Origin: Allorhizobium paknamense
GTDB lineage: Bacteria > Pseudomonadota > Alphaproteobacteria > Rhizobiales > Rhizobiaceae
Reading direction: 5' to 3'
DNA length: 64,000 bases
Assembly (NCBI RefSeq): GCF_030815125.1
Contig: NZ_JAUSWH010000002.1
Span: 434,001-498,000 of the forward strand
Below are positions 1 through 10,151 of this stretch, one piece after another. The stretch's first letter is position 1. The number at the start of each line of letters is the position of its first letter. The notes under the pieces are model-generated. The model saw nothing but the letters and a program-made list of their open reading frames with translations. It searched no databases and was not told the origin of the DNA. A program made the translations under genes and the position numbers.

Positions 1-1
1 G

Positions 2-472
2 ACGGTGACGCAACAGGCCCGGCCCGAGGATGAAGAGCGCGTGCGCGATTGCTATCGCAAGCTTGCCATTCCGGCGGAGGTTGCGCCCTTCTTTACCGAC
101 ATGGCAGCGCGTATTGCCCGGGCGCAGGTGGTGATCTGCCGCTCCGGGGCCTCCACGGTGTCAGAACTGGCGGTAATCGGCCGTCCCTCCGTGCTCGTGC
201 CCTATCCTTACGCGCTGGATCACGACCAGGCCGCCAATGCCGCTGCACTGGAGCGGCAGGGCGGGGCGCTGGTGGTGAAGCAATCGGAGCTGACGCCGGA
301 AAAGATTCGCGACCTGCTCACGGGCTGGATGGCCACACCTGAAACACTTGCCGACATGGCGATTGCCGCCAAACGCACGGGACAACCGGAGGCGGCAGGC
401 TTGCTTGCCGATCTGGTTGAAGCTATTGCGAGCGGGAAATCGATTGATGCTGTAAAGGGAATGCGCAAATGA
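2..472 (+). CDS. murG: MurG, UDP-GlcNAc:lipid I GlcNAc transferase (C-terminal part)
   Basis: The last 156 codons of a gene that begins before the window. MurG adds GlcNAc to lipid I at the inner face of the cytoplasmic membrane, making lipid II. The fragment carries the GT28 C-terminal nucleotide-sugar-binding signature: [19 protein letters not shown], followed by [14 protein letters not shown], where the SGAST/E and HDQ..NA elements contact UDP-GlcNAc in known MurG structures. Its stop overlaps the murC start by four bases (ATGA), so the two genes are translationally coupled in the mur-fts operon. Confidence 0.95.
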   Translation, partial: TVTQQARPEDEERVRDCYRKLAIPAEVAPFFTDMAARIARAQVVICRSGASTVSELAVIGRPSVLVPYPYALDHDQAANAAALERQGGALVVKQSELTPEKIRDLLTGWMATPETLADMAIAAKRTGQPEAAGLLADLVEAIASGKSIDAVKGMRK

Positions 473-1884
473 AAATGCCGCAAAGCATTGGCCTGGTCCA
501 TTTCATCGGGATCGGCGGGATCGGCATGAGCGGTATTGCCGAGGTGCTGCACAATCTCGGTCACAAGGTGCAGGGGTCCGATCAGGCCGACAGTGCCAAT
601 GTGCAGCGCCTGCGCGCCAAGGGTATCGAGGTTTTTGTCGGCCACACGGCAGATAATCTCGGCGAGGCCGAAGTGGTGGTGGTTTCGACCGCCATCAAGA
701 AGAACAATCCCGAACTGATTGCGGCGCGCGAAAAGCTACTGCCGGTGGTGCGTCGGGCTGAAATGCTGGCGGAACTGATGCGCTTCCGCAATGCAATCGC
801 CATTGGCGGCACCCATGGCAAGACCACCACGACCTCCATGGTGGCGGCCCTGCTGGAAGCGGGGTCGCTCGATCCCACCGTCATCAATGGCGGCATCATC
901 AATGCCTATGGCACCAATGCCCGCATGGGCGAAGGCGAGTGGATGGTGGTGGAGGCCGACGAGTCCGACGGCACCTTCCTGAAACTGCCTGCCGATGTGG
1001 CCGTGGTCACCAATATCGATCCCGAGCATCTCGATCATTACGGCAATTTCGATGCCGTACGCGCCGCCTTCCGGCAATTCGTGGAGAACGTGCCTTTCTA
1101 TGGCTTTGGCGTCATGTGCCTGGATCATCCGGAAGTGCAGGCACTTGTGGGGCGCATCGAGGACCGCAAGGTCATCACCTATGGTGAAAACCCGCAGGCC
1201 GATGTGCGCTTTTCCAATGTGCGGCTGAACGGCACGCAATCGATTTTCGATGTCGAAATCCGCCGCCGCCGCACGGGCCGTGTCTTTCAGTTCAAGGATC
1301 TGATGCTGCCCATGCCGGGCCGTCATAATATTTCCAATGCTTGCGCCGCCATTGCGGTGGCAAACCGGCTCGGCATTTCCGAGGAGGCGATTCGCAAGGG
1401 GCTCTCCGGTTTTGGCGGGGTAAAGCGCCGCTTCACGCTCACCGGAAGCTGGAATGGCGTGCAGGTCTTCGACGATTACGGCCACCATCCGGTTGAGATC
1501 AAGGCCGTTTTGAAGGCAGCGCGCGAGGCCTGCACGGGACGCATCATCGCCGTGCATCAGCCGCACCGCTTTTCGCGCCTTTCAAGCCTCTTCGAGGATT
1601 TTGCCAATTGTTTCAACGATGCGGACAGTATTTTGCTGGCTCCCGTCTATGCTGCAGGTGAAGATCCCATCGAGGGAGCCGATTCCGAGCACCTCGTTTC
1701 CCGTATCAAATCGGGCGGTCACCGTGATGCGCGCTTTCTGAGCACGCCTGAAGACTTGCCGCGCCTCATTTCTGCCATTGCGCAACCGGGGGACTTTGTG
1801 GTCCTGTTGGGAGCGGGAAATATCACGCAATGGGCGGCGGCCCTGCCCAGAGAATTGGAATTGCTGTCAGGAAAGTCTGAATGA
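469..1884 (+). CDS. murC: UDP-N-acetylmuramate--L-alanine ligase
   Basis: A 471-residue Mur ligase that adds L-Ala to UDP-MurNAc using ATP, the first peptide step of peptidoglycan synthesis in the cytosol. The N-terminal Rossmann-like UDP-binding motif is [12 protein letters not shown] (about 11-22) and the ATP loop is GTHGKTTTT (about 114-122). The EADESDG stretch and the [11 protein letters not shown] motif of the central domain follow, and a C-terminal domain with DDYGHHPVE. Full family length. The start overlaps the murG stop and its own stop overlaps the murB start (both ATGA), so it sits in a tightly coupled operon. Confidence 0.97.
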   Translation: MKMPQSIGLVHFIGIGGIGMSGIAEVLHNLGHKVQGSDQADSANVQRLRAKGIEVFVGHTADNLGEAEVVVVSTAIKKNNPELIAAREKLLPVVRRAEMLAELMRFRNAIAIGGTHGKTTTTSMVAALLEAGSLDPTVINGGIINAYGTNARMGEGEWMVVEADESDGTFLKLPADVAVVTNIDPEHLDHYGNFDAVRAAFRQFVENVPFYGFGVMCLDHPEVQALVGRIEDRKVITYGENPQADVRFSNVRLNGTQSIFDVEIRRRRTGRVFQFKDLMLPMPGRHNISNACAAIAVANRLGISEEAIRKGLSGFGGVKRRFTLTGSWNGVQVFDDYGHHPVEIKAVLKAAREACTGRIIAVHQPHRFSRLSSLFEDFANCFNDADSILLAPVYAAGEDPIEGADSEHLVSRIKSGGHRDARFLSTPEDLPRLISAIAQPGDFVVLLGAGNITQWAAALPRELELLSGKSE

Positions 1885-2855
1885 AACAGGTGGATGGGGA
1901 AAAGCTGCTGGCTCGGCTGGGGCCTGGTGTAGATGCGTTGCGGGGCCGGTTGACACCGAATGCGCCCATGGACCGGGTGACCTGGTTCCAGGCAGGCGGG
2001 CTGGCGGAGTTGATGTTTCAGCCGCATGACAAGGAAGATCTCATTGCCTTCCTGAAACTGCTGCCGGAAGACGTGCCGCTGACGGTGGTGGGCGTGGGCT
2101 CCAACCTTCTGGTACGCGACGGCGGCATTCCGGGTGTGGTGATCCGCCTGTCGGCCAAGGGCTTCGGCGGCCTGGAACTGGAGGGCGATAATCGCATACG
2201 CGCCGGCGCCATCTGCCCGGACAAGCATATCGCCGCCATGGCGATGGACAATAATATCGGCGGCTTTGCCTTCTATTACGGTATTCCCGGCTCGATCGGC
2301 GGGGCGCTGCGCATGAATGCCGGTGCCAATGGCGGCGAGACAGCGGCCCGCGTTCTGGAAGTGGAGGCGGTGGACCGGCAGGGCAATACGCATATCCTCT
2401 CGAAAGAGCAGATGGGCTATAGCTATCGCCACTCCGATGCGCCGGAAGGCCTGATTTTCGTCGGCGCGCTGTTCGAAGGCTATGCCGACGAAAAGGCGAA
2501 GATCCGCACTGAAATGGATGCTGTGCGCCAGCACCGCGAAACGGTGCAGCCGATCAAGGAAAAGACCGGCGGTTCCACCTTCAAGAACCCGCCCGGCCAT
2601 TCCGCCTGGGAGTTGATCGACGAGGCCGGTGGCCGGGGTCTGATGATCGGCGGGGCGCAGATGTCGTCGCTGCATTGCAATTTCATGATCAATGTCGGCC
2701 ATGCCACGGCCTATGATCTGGAATATCTGGGCGAGACCGTCCGTCAGAGGGTTTTCGAGACCTCCGGCGTCAAGCTGCAGTGGGAGATCAAGCGGCTAGG
2801 TCTGTTCATGCCGGGCCGCGAAGTGTCCCCGTTCATGGGCGCGACGACCGAGTAA
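1881..2855 (+). CDS. murB: UDP-N-acetylenolpyruvoylglucosamine reductase
   Basis: A 324-residue FAD enzyme that reduces UDP-GlcNAc-enolpyruvate to UDP-MurNAc with NADPH. Visible motifs are [10 protein letters not shown] (about 73-82, FAD-binding PCMH fold), [20 protein letters not shown] (about 133-152), YRHS (about 182-185) and GSTFKNP (about 231-237), which carries the proton-donor serine. The tyrosine in the SYRHS segment and the short insert suggest the MurB type found in many alphaproteobacteria. Coupled to murC by an ATGA overlap and followed at once by a strong terminator, so it ends this transcript. Confidence 0.97.
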   Translation: MKQVDGEKLLARLGPGVDALRGRLTPNAPMDRVTWFQAGGLAELMFQPHDKEDLIAFLKLLPEDVPLTVVGVGSNLLVRDGGIPGVVIRLSAKGFGGLELEGDNRIRAGAICPDKHIAAMAMDNNIGGFAFYYGIPGSIGGALRMNAGANGGETAARVLEVEAVDRQGNTHILSKEQMGYSYRHSDAPEGLIFVGALFEGYADEKAKIRTEMDAVRQHRETVQPIKEKTGGSTFKNPPGHSAWELIDEAGGRGLMIGGAQMSSLHCNFMINVGHATAYDLEYLGETVRQRVFETSGVKLQWEIKRLGLFMPGREVSPFMGATTE

Positions 2856-2876
2856 ACCTGATCTTTCAGCTTTCGT

Positions 2877-2917
2877 AAAAAAACGCCGCCAGTAGAATCA
2901 CTTGGCGGCGTTTTTTG
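2877..2917 (+). terminator. Rho-independent terminator after murB
   Basis: Stem AACGCCGCCA / TGGCGGCGTT with an 11-base loop, flanked by an A-run on the left and a T-run on the right. It starts about 20 bases after the murB stop. The A/T flanks make it potentially bidirectional. Confidence 0.85.
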
Positions 2918-2940
2918 TTGTTAAGAAGCTGATTCAAGTT

Positions 2941-3047
2941 ATCTACTGCATGATTCCTTAAATCGGAGTCGATTTAAGGAATCATGCAGTAGATTTAAAG
3001 CGCTACAGCGAACCTTTGTGCCCCATATATGGCGCACGGCGCTGTAG
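2941..3047. repeat. Two-palindrome intergenic mosaic element (RIME-like), copy 1
   Basis: Two adjacent palindromes. The first is perfect: 25-base arms at 2941-2965 and 2970-2994 around GAGT, with core CCTTAAATCG/CGATTTAAGG. The second has outer arms CTACAGCG (3003-3010) and CGCTGTAG (3040-3047) around a near-palindromic core GTGCCCCATATATGGCGCAC. The same two modules recur at 18711-18817, 34536-34629 (first module) and 41146-41190 (degenerate). The layout matches rhizobial intergenic mosaic elements (RIME). It lies between the convergent murB and MFS genes. Confidence 0.85.
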
Positions 3048-3074
3048 AACCCGGCGAACCGGGCTCCAGAAAAG

Positions 3075-4379
3075 TCAGACTTCTTCCTTGCCGGAGGCCA
3101 GAATGCAGACCAGCGTGATCACGGCGGCTAGGCCGAGATAATAGCCGACGGCAGCCATGCCGTAATTGGTCTGGAGCCAGGTGGCGGCGTAAGGCGCCAG
3201 CGAGGCGCCGACGATACCGGCAAAGTTGAAGGTGAGCGATGCGCCGGTATAGCGCACGCTGGTCGGGAAGGGGGCGGCAAGGGCGGCCCCGATCAAGGCA
3301 TAGGTCATGCCCATCAGCGCCATGGAGCCAGCGGCAAAGATGGCTACGCCCGCTTCGCCAGCCGTCAGCAGTGTTGGCAGCAGGAAGGAGAAGGCGGCGA
3401 TCAGGATGGTGATGACGATCAGCGACAGACGGCGGCCAATCTTGTCACCCACCTTGGCGGTGAGCGGAATGAAGATCCCGAAGACCACGGCGCTCATGAT
3501 CTGGATTTCCAGCGCGTCGAGGAAGGGGATCTGCAGCACCTTCACATTGTAGGAAAGCAGCCAGGCCGTGCCGATATAGAAAAGCACGAAGGTAACGAGC
3601 GCCACGAAGGTGCCGAGGAACAGGCTGCGCTTGTACTTGCCGAACACTTCCTTGACCGGCACGGCAACGCGCTCATGGGCTTCCATGGCCTTGCGGAAGG
3701 CAGGTGTTTCCGAGATCGAGAAGCGGACCCACAGGCCAACGGCGATCAGGAGCGTCGAGGCGACGAAGGGCACGCGCCAGCCCCAGGCGACCAGCGCATC
3801 CTTGGACATGACATGCAGCAGCAGCCAGAAAATGCCCGAGGACAGGAACAGGCCGACCGGTGCGCCAAGCTGCGGGAACATGGCATACCAGTTGCGCTTG
3901 CCTTCCGGCGCATTTTCCGTGGCCAGCAGCACCGCGCCGCCCCACTCACCGCCAAGCCCGAAGCCCTGGCCGAAGCGGCAAAGGGCAAGCAGCAGCGGCG
4001 CCATCACGCCGATTTGTTCATAGGTCGGCAACAGGCCGATGATTACCGTGGAAATGCCCATGGTGAGCAATGCCGCCACCAGTGTCGCCTTGCGGCCGAT
4101 GCGGTCACCGAAATGGCCAAAGACCACAGCGCCCATGGGACGGGCAAAGAAGGCGATGGAGAAGGTGGCGAAAGAGGCGAGAAGCGCCGTCATCGGATCG
4201 CTGTTCGGGAAGAAAAGCGTCGGAAAAACAAGCACTGCCGCCGTGGCGTAAACGTAGAAGTCGAAGAATTCGATGGTTGTGCCGACCAGGCTGGCCGTCA
4301 GAACGCGTGCGGGAGAATTGACTGCAACAGGCGCCAACGGCTCAGAGGACGGCGATACGGAGCGTACCGCTTCAGTCAT
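3075..4379 (-). CDS. MFS transporter of the metabolite:H+ symporter type
   Basis: A 434-residue, 12-segment major facilitator transporter. The N-terminal stretch TIEFFDFYVYATAAVLVF, the signature GHFGDRIGRKATL between helices 2 and 3, and RFGQGFGLGGEWGGAVLLATE in helix 4/5 are typical of the MHS subfamily (ShiA, KgtP, ProP, YhjE-like). The substrate cannot be read from sequence; shikimate, dicarboxylates or compatible solutes are all possible. It runs against the flow of the mur-fts cluster, between murB and ddl, and is bounded on one side by a RIME-like repeat. This suggests a later insertion into the cluster. Confidence 0.88.
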   Translation of the reverse strand: MTEAVRSVSPSSEPLAPVAVNSPARVLTASLVGTTIEFFDFYVYATAAVLVFPTLFFPNSDPMTALLASFATFSIAFFARPMGAVVFGHFGDRIGRKATLVAALLTMGISTVIIGLLPTYEQIGVMAPLLLALCRFGQGFGLGGEWGGAVLLATENAPEGKRNWYAMFPQLGAPVGLFLSSGIFWLLLHVMSKDALVAWGWRVPFVASTLLIAVGLWVRFSISETPAFRKAMEAHERVAVPVKEVFGKYKRSLFLGTFVALVTFVLFYIGTAWLLSYNVKVLQIPFLDALEIQIMSAVVFGIFIPLTAKVGDKIGRRLSLIVITILIAAFSFLLPTLLTAGEAGVAIFAAGSMALMGMTYALIGAALAAPFPTSVRYTGASLTFNFAGIVGASLAPYAATWLQTNYGMAAVGYYLGLAAVITLVCILASGKEEV

Positions 4380-4578
4380 GGATTAAGTCCCCGGAGAAGT
4401 GTCATTTCAGCTCTTTCAAAGAAAGGTGAAGCGGCCTTAACGCAATTTTCATGCTTGTGAAAGCGCAAACACGTAATTTCCGTGCAATTCCGGGGAATGC
4501 AGCCTGGAACGGGTGAGGGGGCGGGCAACTCTGATTTTGACCGCAAATTCCGCAAAAACAAAAAGCTGGCGGCGGCGG

Positions 4579-4611
4579 TTAACGAAAGTAAACGGTTCAT
4601 TAACCTTAATG
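4579..4611. promoter_or_regulatory. TTAAC-rich intergenic motif upstream of ddl, possible CtrA site
   Basis: The 332-base gap between the MFS gene and ddl must hold both promoters. It contains GTTAACGAAAGTAAAC followed by the perfect palindrome CATTAACCTTAATG (4598-4611). TTAA-type half sites resemble CtrA boxes (TTAA-N7-TTAA), and CtrA controls division genes in alphaproteobacteria. No full consensus with the right spacing is present, so this is a weak call. Nothing else is recognisable in the gap. Confidence 0.25.
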
Positions 4612-4711
4612 ACGTTTTATCAACGCAGGCAGTGGAATCACCTGATTCCGCCGCAAGCCGCGCACAAGGCTGTACGCGGTAGATTTGAGTTTACATGTGT
4701 CGAGGGTGAAG

Positions 4712-5638
4712 ATGGGTGCCAAGCATGTCGCCGTATTGATGGGCGGGTTTTCGTCGGAGAGGCCGGTGAGCCTTTCCAGCGGCAATGCCTGTGCGGCGGC
4801 GCTGGAAGAGGCGGGTTACCGCGTCACCCGTGTCGATGTCTCGCGCAATGTCGCGGAGGTTCTCTCGGAACTGCGCCCCGATGTGGTGTTTAACGCGTTG
4901 CACGGCCCGTTCGGCGAGGATGGCACCATTCAGGGCATCCTCGAATATCTTTCCATTCCCTATACGCATTCCGGCGTGCTGGCCTCGGCGCTGGCCATGG
5001 ACAAGGCGCAGGCCAAGAAAGTTGCCGCCGCTGCCGGTATTCCCGTTGCCTTCGGCAAGGCGATGTCACGTTTCGAGATCGGCAATGAGCATCCCATCGC
5101 GCCGCCCTATGTGGTGAAGCCGGTGCGGGAAGGGTCGAGTTTCGGCGTGGTGATCGTCAAGGAAGACCAGTCGCATCCGCCGCAGATCATCGGTTCGTCC
5201 GAGTGGCGCTATGGCGATGTGGTCATGGTGGAGAAATATATTGCTGGCCGCGAACTCACCTGCGGCGTGATGAACGGCAAGGCTCTGGATGTCACGGAAG
5301 TGATCGCCAAGGCCAATTCCTTTTATGACTTTGATTCCAAATATGCCGCTGGCGGCTCGTCCCATGTCATTCCGGCACAGCTTTCACCGAATATTTACCA
5401 AAGAATACAAGAATTGGCAGTCAGGGCGCATGAGTCGATCGGGTGCCGGGGCGTGAGCAGGTCGGATTTTCGGTACGATGACCGTTTTTCCGAGGATGGA
5501 GAGCTGATCTGGCTCGAAATCAACACGCAGCCGGGCATGACGCCGACATCGCTGGTTCCGGAAATGGCCGCTCATGCCGGTATTTCCTTTTCTGAACTGT
5601 GCAGCTGGATGGTGGAGGACGCTTCGTGCTCTCGGTAA
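4712..5638 (+). CDS. ddl: D-alanine--D-alanine ligase
   Basis: A 308-residue ATP-grasp ligase joining two D-Ala for the peptidoglycan stem peptide. Seen: [15 protein letters not shown] near the N-terminus, the ATP-grasp segments [14 protein letters not shown] and [14 protein letters not shown], and the C-terminal [20 protein letters not shown] that holds metal ligands and the D-Ala site. The ATG at 4712 is chosen because GAGGGTGAAG lies just upstream and the protein then begins [12 protein letters not shown], as DdlB proteins do. A TTG nine codons earlier is less likely. It overlaps ftsQ by 13 bases. Confidence 0.96.
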   Translation: MGAKHVAVLMGGFSSERPVSLSSGNACAAALEEAGYRVTRVDVSRNVAEVLSELRPDVVFNALHGPFGEDGTIQGILEYLSIPYTHSGVLASALAMDKAQAKKVAAAAGIPVAFGKAMSRFEIGNEHPIAPPYVVKPVREGSSFGVVIVKEDQSHPPQIIGSSEWRYGDVVMVEKYIAGRELTCGVMNGKALDVTEVIAKANSFYDFDSKYAAGGSSHVIPAQLSPNIYQRIQELAVRAHESIGCRGVSRSDFRYDDRFSEDGELIWLEINTQPGMTPTSLVPEMAAHAGISFSELCSWMVEDASCSR

Positions 5639-6561
5639 GCGCCAAAAAATCGGGTGGCAAGCGCAAGAGCGAGCGCCCGGCAGCCGTGCTCGCCGATGAG
5701 GCGGGGCTGGTTTTGCCGCGTCCGTTCCGCCGCGTGGCGCGCTTCGTGATTGCGCTCTGCGCCGGCAAGGTTGCGGTGCCCGATCATCTCGGCAAGCTGT
5801 CCTTTCTCGCCTATTGCGTGGCCGTTGGCGGCTACGGCATCGTCCAGGGCGGCCATTGGCCGGTGGTCGAGCAGGCCATGACCTCCACGGCAGGCTTTGC
5901 CATCGAGGACGTCAAGCTCTCCGGCAATGTTCACACCTCGGAAATCGACGTGCTGCAATCGCTCGGCCTCGATGGCACGACCTCGCTGGTGGCGATCAAT
6001 GCCGATGAGGCCCGCCGTCGCGTCTCCGAGCTGCCGTGGATCCAGTCCGTGGAAGTGCGCAAGATCTATCCGCGCACCATCGAGGTTAATGTCAAGGAGC
6101 GGGAAGCCTACGGTATCTGGCAGCATGGTTCGGAGCTGTCGCTGATCGAGAAGAATGGCAGCGTGATTGCGCCGCTGCGTGACAACAAGTTTGCCAGCCT
6201 GCCGCTGTTCGTGGGGCGCGATGCCGAAGTCGCCGCCCAGGACGTGGATGCCGATTTCGATGGCTGGCCGGAGATCAAGGCGCGGATCAAGGCCTATGTG
6301 CGCGTCGCCAGCCGTCGCTGGGATGTGCATCTGGATAATGGCGTGGTCGTGAAGCTGCCGGAAGAGGATGTAGGGGCCGCCCTTGCCCGTCTGGCGCGGA
6401 TGGAAGGCGAAGAGAAGCTTCTGGAGCGTGACATCCTGGCCGTGGACCTGCGTCTGCCCGACCGCATGGCCGTGCAGTTGACGCCCGAGGCCGACCAGCG
6501 CCGTCAGGCGGCGGTTGCCGCCCGCACCAAGGCCGTCAAACAGGCGGAGCAGCGGATATGA
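5626..6561 (+). CDS. ftsQ: Cell division protein FtsQ
   Basis: A 311-residue bitopic divisome protein. It has a basic cytoplasmic tail, a transmembrane segment around residues 58-75 ([16 protein letters not shown]), a POTRA domain at about 92-160 ([16 protein letters not shown], then [17 protein letters not shown]) and a periplasmic beta domain. FtsQ links early and late divisome proteins (FtsB/FtsL). The GTG at 5626 is preferred because GGAGG stands seven bases before it; this places the start inside the end of ddl. The stop overlaps ftsA (ATGA). Confidence 0.95.
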   Translation: MLSVSAKKSGGKRKSERPAAVLADEAGLVLPRPFRRVARFVIALCAGKVAVPDHLGKLSFLAYCVAVGGYGIVQGGHWPVVEQAMTSTAGFAIEDVKLSGNVHTSEIDVLQSLGLDGTTSLVAINADEARRRVSELPWIQSVEVRKIYPRTIEVNVKEREAYGIWQHGSELSLIEKNGSVIAPLRDNKFASLPLFVGRDAEVAAQDVDADFDGWPEIKARIKAYVRVASRRWDVHLDNGVVVKLPEEDVGAALARLARMEGEEKLLERDILAVDLRLPDRMAVQLTPEADQRRQAAVAARTKAVKQAEQRI

Positions 6562-7886
6562 GCATATTCGGGTCTTCTTCTTTCGGCCTGCCGCGCATGA
6601 AGCCGCTGTCGTCCAAGCGGGCGCATGTGGTGTCGGTGCTGGATATCGGCTCCACCAAGGTGGTCTGCATGATCGGGCGGCTGACGCCGCGCAAGGAAAG
6701 CGATGTGCTGCCGGGCCGCACCCATCACGTGGAAATCATCGGCATTGGCCACCAGCGTTCGCGCGGCATGAAATCCGGCGTGATTGCCGATATTGATGCC
6801 GTTGAAAGCGTGGTGCGTCTGGCCGTGGATGCCGCCGAGCGCATGGCGGGGCTTACCGTCGACAGCCTGATCGTCAACGTCTCTGCAGGCCGTATCAAAT
6901 CGGATGTCTACACCGCCACCATCGATCTGGGCGGGCAGGAAGTGGAAAATGCCGACCTGCGTCGGGTTCTGGCGGCGGCCAACCAGCAGTCGCAGCGCCG
7001 CGAGCGCGTGCTTTTGCATTCGCTGGCCACCGGCTATTCGCTGGATGGCGAGCGCGGCATTCGCGATCCGCTCGGCATGTTTGGCGATACGCTTGGCGTG
7101 GACATGCATGTGGTGACGGCGGAGCGTCCGGCGCTGAAAAACCTGGAGCTTTGCATCAACCGCGCGCATCTGACGGTCGAGGGGCTGGTGGCAACCCCCT
7201 ATGCCAGCGGCCTTGCGGCGCTGGTGGATGACGAGGTGGAGCTTGGCTGCGCGGCCATCGACATGGGCGGCGGCACCACCACCATTTCGGTTTTTGCCGA
7301 AGGCAAGCTCATTCATACCGATGCCATCGGCATTGGCGGTCATCACGTCACCACCGATCTTGCGCGCGGTCTTTCCACCCGCATCGAGGATGCGGAGCGG
7401 TTGAAGGTGGTGCATGGATCGGCCTTCGCCAACGGCGCGGATGAGCGTGATGTGATCGCAATCCCACCCATTGGCGAGGATGATCGCGATTTACCGACAC
7501 AAGTGCCACGTTCCCTGCTGACGCGAATCATTCAAGCGCGTATTGAAGAGACACTGGAGATGATTCGTGACCGGATCCACGCTTCGGGCTTCAGCCCGGT
7601 GGTCGGGAAGCGAGTGGTACTGACCGGTGGCGCAAGCCAGTTGACCGGTCTGCCGGAAGTCGCGCGGCGCATGCTTGCCCGCAACGTCCGGATCGGCCGC
7701 CCCATGGGTGTCTCCGGCCTGCCGGTTGCGGCGAAAGGCCCTGCCTTTTCGACCGCTGTGGGTCTGATGATCTATCCGCAGGTGGCCGATCAGGAAATTG
7801 CCGCGAGCCAGGGAGGATTTTTCTCCGCTGGCGCGGGCAACAGCCGCATGATGCGTGTGGGACAATGGCTGAAAGAAAGTTTTTGA
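6558..7886 (+). CDS. ftsA: Cell division protein FtsA
   Basis: A 442-residue actin-like ATPase that tethers FtsZ filaments to the membrane. Visible motifs: VLDIGSTKVVCMIG (phosphate 1), DMGGGTTTISVF (phosphate 2) and VLTGGASQLTGL (adenosine). The C-terminus ends in MMRVGQWLKESF, the amphipathic membrane-targeting helix typical of FtsA. It is translationally coupled to ftsQ by a four-base overlap, and 149 bases separate it from ftsZ. Confidence 0.97.
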   Translation: MSIFGSSSFGLPRMKPLSSKRAHVVSVLDIGSTKVVCMIGRLTPRKESDVLPGRTHHVEIIGIGHQRSRGMKSGVIADIDAVESVVRLAVDAAERMAGLTVDSLIVNVSAGRIKSDVYTATIDLGGQEVENADLRRVLAAANQQSQRRERVLLHSLATGYSLDGERGIRDPLGMFGDTLGVDMHVVTAERPALKNLELCINRAHLTVEGLVATPYASGLAALVDDEVELGCAAIDMGGGTTTISVFAEGKLIHTDAIGIGGHHVTTDLARGLSTRIEDAERLKVVHGSAFANGADERDVIAIPPIGEDDRDLPTQVPRSLLTRIIQARIEETLEMIRDRIHASGFSPVVGKRVVLTGGASQLTGLPEVARRMLARNVRIGRPMGVSGLPVAAKGPAFSTAVGLMIYPQVADQEIAASQGGFFSAGAGNSRMMRVGQWLKESF

Positions 7887-8035
7887 AGAACCGGCCCGCC
7901 GGTCGAGAGACGATTCGGGCCAGATGAGAAAAGAGCGGGTTCAGGAAGCGTGTAGCGGGTTTGCTTCCGGATCCGGCGACAAACTGAAGTGACGTTGGCC
8001 AGGGCGATGCGGCCAGGGAAGAAGGAACGGAAAGT

Positions 8036-9862
8036 ATGACCATCAATCTGCACAAGCCGGACATTACCGAGCTGAAGCCGCGCATCACCGTTTTCGGCGT
8101 TGGCGGCGGTGGCGGCAATGCCGTGAACAACATGATCACCGCCGGTCTCCAGGGCGTGGATTTCGTGGTTGCCAATACCGATGCCCAGGCGCTGACCATG
8201 ACCAAGGCCGAGCGCATCATCCAGCTCGGCGCCAATGTCACCGAAGGTCTCGGCGCCGGTTCGCAGCCGGAAGTCGGCCGCGCGGCTGCCGAAGAGTGCA
8301 TTGATGAGATCATCGACCACCTGAATGGCACGCATATGTGCTTCGTCACCGCCGGCATGGGTGGTGGCACCGGCACGGGTGCGGCGCCTGTCGTGGCGCA
8401 GGCCGCCCGCAACAAGGGCATCCTGACGGTCGGCGTGGTCACCAAGCCTTTCCATTTCGAAGGCGCGCGCCGCATGCGTCTGGCCGAATCGGGCATCGAA
8501 CAACTGCAGAAGTCTGTCGATACGCTGATCGTCATTCCGAACCAGAACCTCTTCCGCATCGCCAACGACAAGACCACCTTCGCCGACGCCTTCGCGATGG
8601 CCGACCAGGTGCTCTATTCGGGCGTTGCCTGCATCACCGACCTCATGGTCAAGGAAGGCCTGATCAACCTCGACTTCGCCGACGTTCGCTCGGTGATGCG
8701 CGAGATGGGCCGCGCCATGATGGGCACCGGCGAAGCATCCGGTCCGGGCCGCGCCATGCAGGCCGCCGAGGCCGCCATTGCCAACCCGCTGCTCGACGAA
8801 ACCTCGATGAAGGGCGCGCAGGGCCTGCTGATCTCCATCACTGGCGGTCGTGACCTGACGCTGTTCGAAGTGGACGAAGCCGCAACCCGTATCCGCGAAG
8901 AAGTCGATCCGGATGCCAACATCATCCTCGGTGCGACCTTCGATGAAGCTCTGGAAGGCCTGATCCGCGTCTCCGTCGTTGCCACCGGCATCGACCGCGC
9001 CGCCAATGCGCTTGAAGCCCGCGGCGCTGAAATGCGCACAATGGCTGCCAAGCCGATCATCCGTCCGTCCGCTGCCATTCCGGCCCAGCCGGCTCCGGCT
9101 CCGGTCGCTGCCGCCCCGGCTCCGCAGCCTGCACCGGCTCCCGTCATGCAGCCCGCTCCGGCGCCTGTCATGAGCGCCCCGGTTGCCGCTCCGCGCGCTG
9201 CCGATCCGGTTGCCGACCAGATCCGCGCCGCCGAGGCCGAACTGGAGCGCGAACTGGAAATCGCCGTTGCCCGTCAGGCTGCCATGCAGCAGGCCCAGGC
9301 CGCTCAGCCCGCACCGGCTCCGCAGGCCGCTGCCCCGGCAGATGACTTCCGCCCGCAGAGCAAGCTGTTCTCCGGTTTCAACGTGTCCGAGCCGCCGGTT
9401 GCCCGTCAGCCCGAACCTGTTGCCCCGCCGGTCATGAGCCGCCCGGCCATGCCGCAGGCGCCGATGCAGCAGCCGGTTCGCCAGGAGCCGAGCATCAACC
9501 TGCGTCCGTCCGAGCAGGTGCGCATGCCGAAGGTCGAGGATTTCCCGCCGGTCGTTCAGGCGGAAATCGATCATCGCACCCAGCCCGCTGCCCAGCAGGC
9601 AACGGAAGAGCGGGGTCCGATGGGTCTTCTGCGCCGCATCACCTCCTCGCTTGGCCGGGGTGAGGAAGCAGCACCGGAAGCCCAGGCCGCGCCTGCCGCC
9701 CCGGCCCAGCAGCCGCGCCGTCCGCTGTCGGCAGAGGCAAGCCTCTATGCGCCGCGCCGTGGCAACCTCGACGATCAGGGCCGCGCCGTGCCGCAGTCGC
9801 GCATGGGCCATGATGACGACCAGCTGGAAATTCCGGCCTTCCTGCGCCGCCAGTCGAACTGA
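8036..9862 (+). CDS. ftsZ: Cell division GTPase FtsZ (long-linker rhizobial form)
   Basis: A 608-residue tubulin homologue that forms the Z ring. The GTPase core (about 1-320) has [14 protein letters not shown] and the tubulin signature [11 protein letters not shown] long Pro/Ala/Gln-rich disordered linker follows (about 340-590), far longer than in E. coli FtsZ but normal for rhizobia. The extreme C-terminus carries the conserved peptide [10 protein letters not shown] that binds FtsA and other partners. The start is preceded by GGAACGGAAAGT. It is followed by a terminator, so it may be the last gene of the mur-fts transcript. Confidence 0.97.
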   Translation: MTINLHKPDITELKPRITVFGVGGGGGNAVNNMITAGLQGVDFVVANTDAQALTMTKAERIIQLGANVTEGLGAGSQPEVGRAAAEECIDEIIDHLNGTHMCFVTAGMGGGTGTGAAPVVAQAARNKGILTVGVVTKPFHFEGARRMRLAESGIEQLQKSVDTLIVIPNQNLFRIANDKTTFADAFAMADQVLYSGVACITDLMVKEGLINLDFADVRSVMREMGRAMMGTGEASGPGRAMQAAEAAIANPLLDETSMKGAQGLLISITGGRDLTLFEVDEAATRIREEVDPDANIILGATFDEALEGLIRVSVVATGIDRAANALEARGAEMRTMAAKPIIRPSAAIPAQPAPAPVAAAPAPQPAPAPVMQPAPAPVMSAPVAAPRAADPVADQIRAAEAELERELEIAVARQAAMQQAQAAQPAPAPQAAAPADDFRPQSKLFSGFNVSEPPVARQPEPVAPPVMSRPAMPQAPMQQPVRQEPSINLRPSEQVRMPKVEDFPPVVQAEIDHRTQPAAQQATEERGPMGLLRRITSSLGRGEEAAPEAQAAPAAPAQQPRRPLSAEASLYAPRRGNLDDQGRAVPQSRMGHDDDQLEIPAFLRRQSN

Positions 9863-9909
9863 GAAAATCCGGGGAGACGCCTGCCTCTCCGTTTTGGACG
9901 CATTCTTGA

Positions 9910-9935
9910 AACCCAGGCCTCACGGCCTGGGTTTT
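9910..9935 (+). terminator. Rho-independent terminator after ftsZ
   Basis: Stem AACCCAGGCC / GGCCTGGGTT with loop TCAC, then TTT. It stands about 50 bases after the ftsZ stop and separates ftsZ from lpxC. Confidence 0.88.
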
Positions 9936-10051
9936 TGTGTTCCATCACGAAATATATCCACAGTTTTTTTGTGTTTTTTCAAGCGGATGACTTCGTAACA
10001 ATCGGAAAGAAACATTGATTTGGATTGTTGCGTGTCAAACCGTATATCCCG

Positions 10052-10070
10052 GATAACGAAGTGCGTTATC
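10052..10070. promoter_or_regulatory. Inverted repeat upstream of lpxC
   Basis: Perfect 7-base arms GATAACG and CGTTATC around AAGTG, about 80 bases before the lpxC start, in the 289-base ftsZ-lpxC gap. It could be an operator or an untranslated-leader hairpin; no family is recognised. The nearby ATATCCACA at about 9954-9963 resembles a DnaA box with one mismatch but stands alone. Confidence 0.3.
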
Positions 10071-10151
10071 GCTGCTGTCGGGAACAGTAAGGAACGCTTG
10101 GGAATTTCGCGGTGGAGCTGATCCTCCGCGGTTTTGAAAGGTAGAGTATCC

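Noticed and set aside
3050..3066. Hairpin CCCGG TTCG CCGGG after the MFS gene as its terminator
   Set aside because: The stem has only five pairs and no T-run follows on the minus strand; termination may instead use the adjoining repeat.
7790..9811. Antisense open frame opposite ftsZ
   Set aside because: It arises from the Pro/Ala-rich, GC-rich ftsZ linker codons; no domain is visible.
9954..9963. DnaA-box-like ATATCCACA before lpxC
   Set aside because: It is a single 8/9 match with no cluster of boxes, no AT-rich unwinding region and no replication gene nearby.
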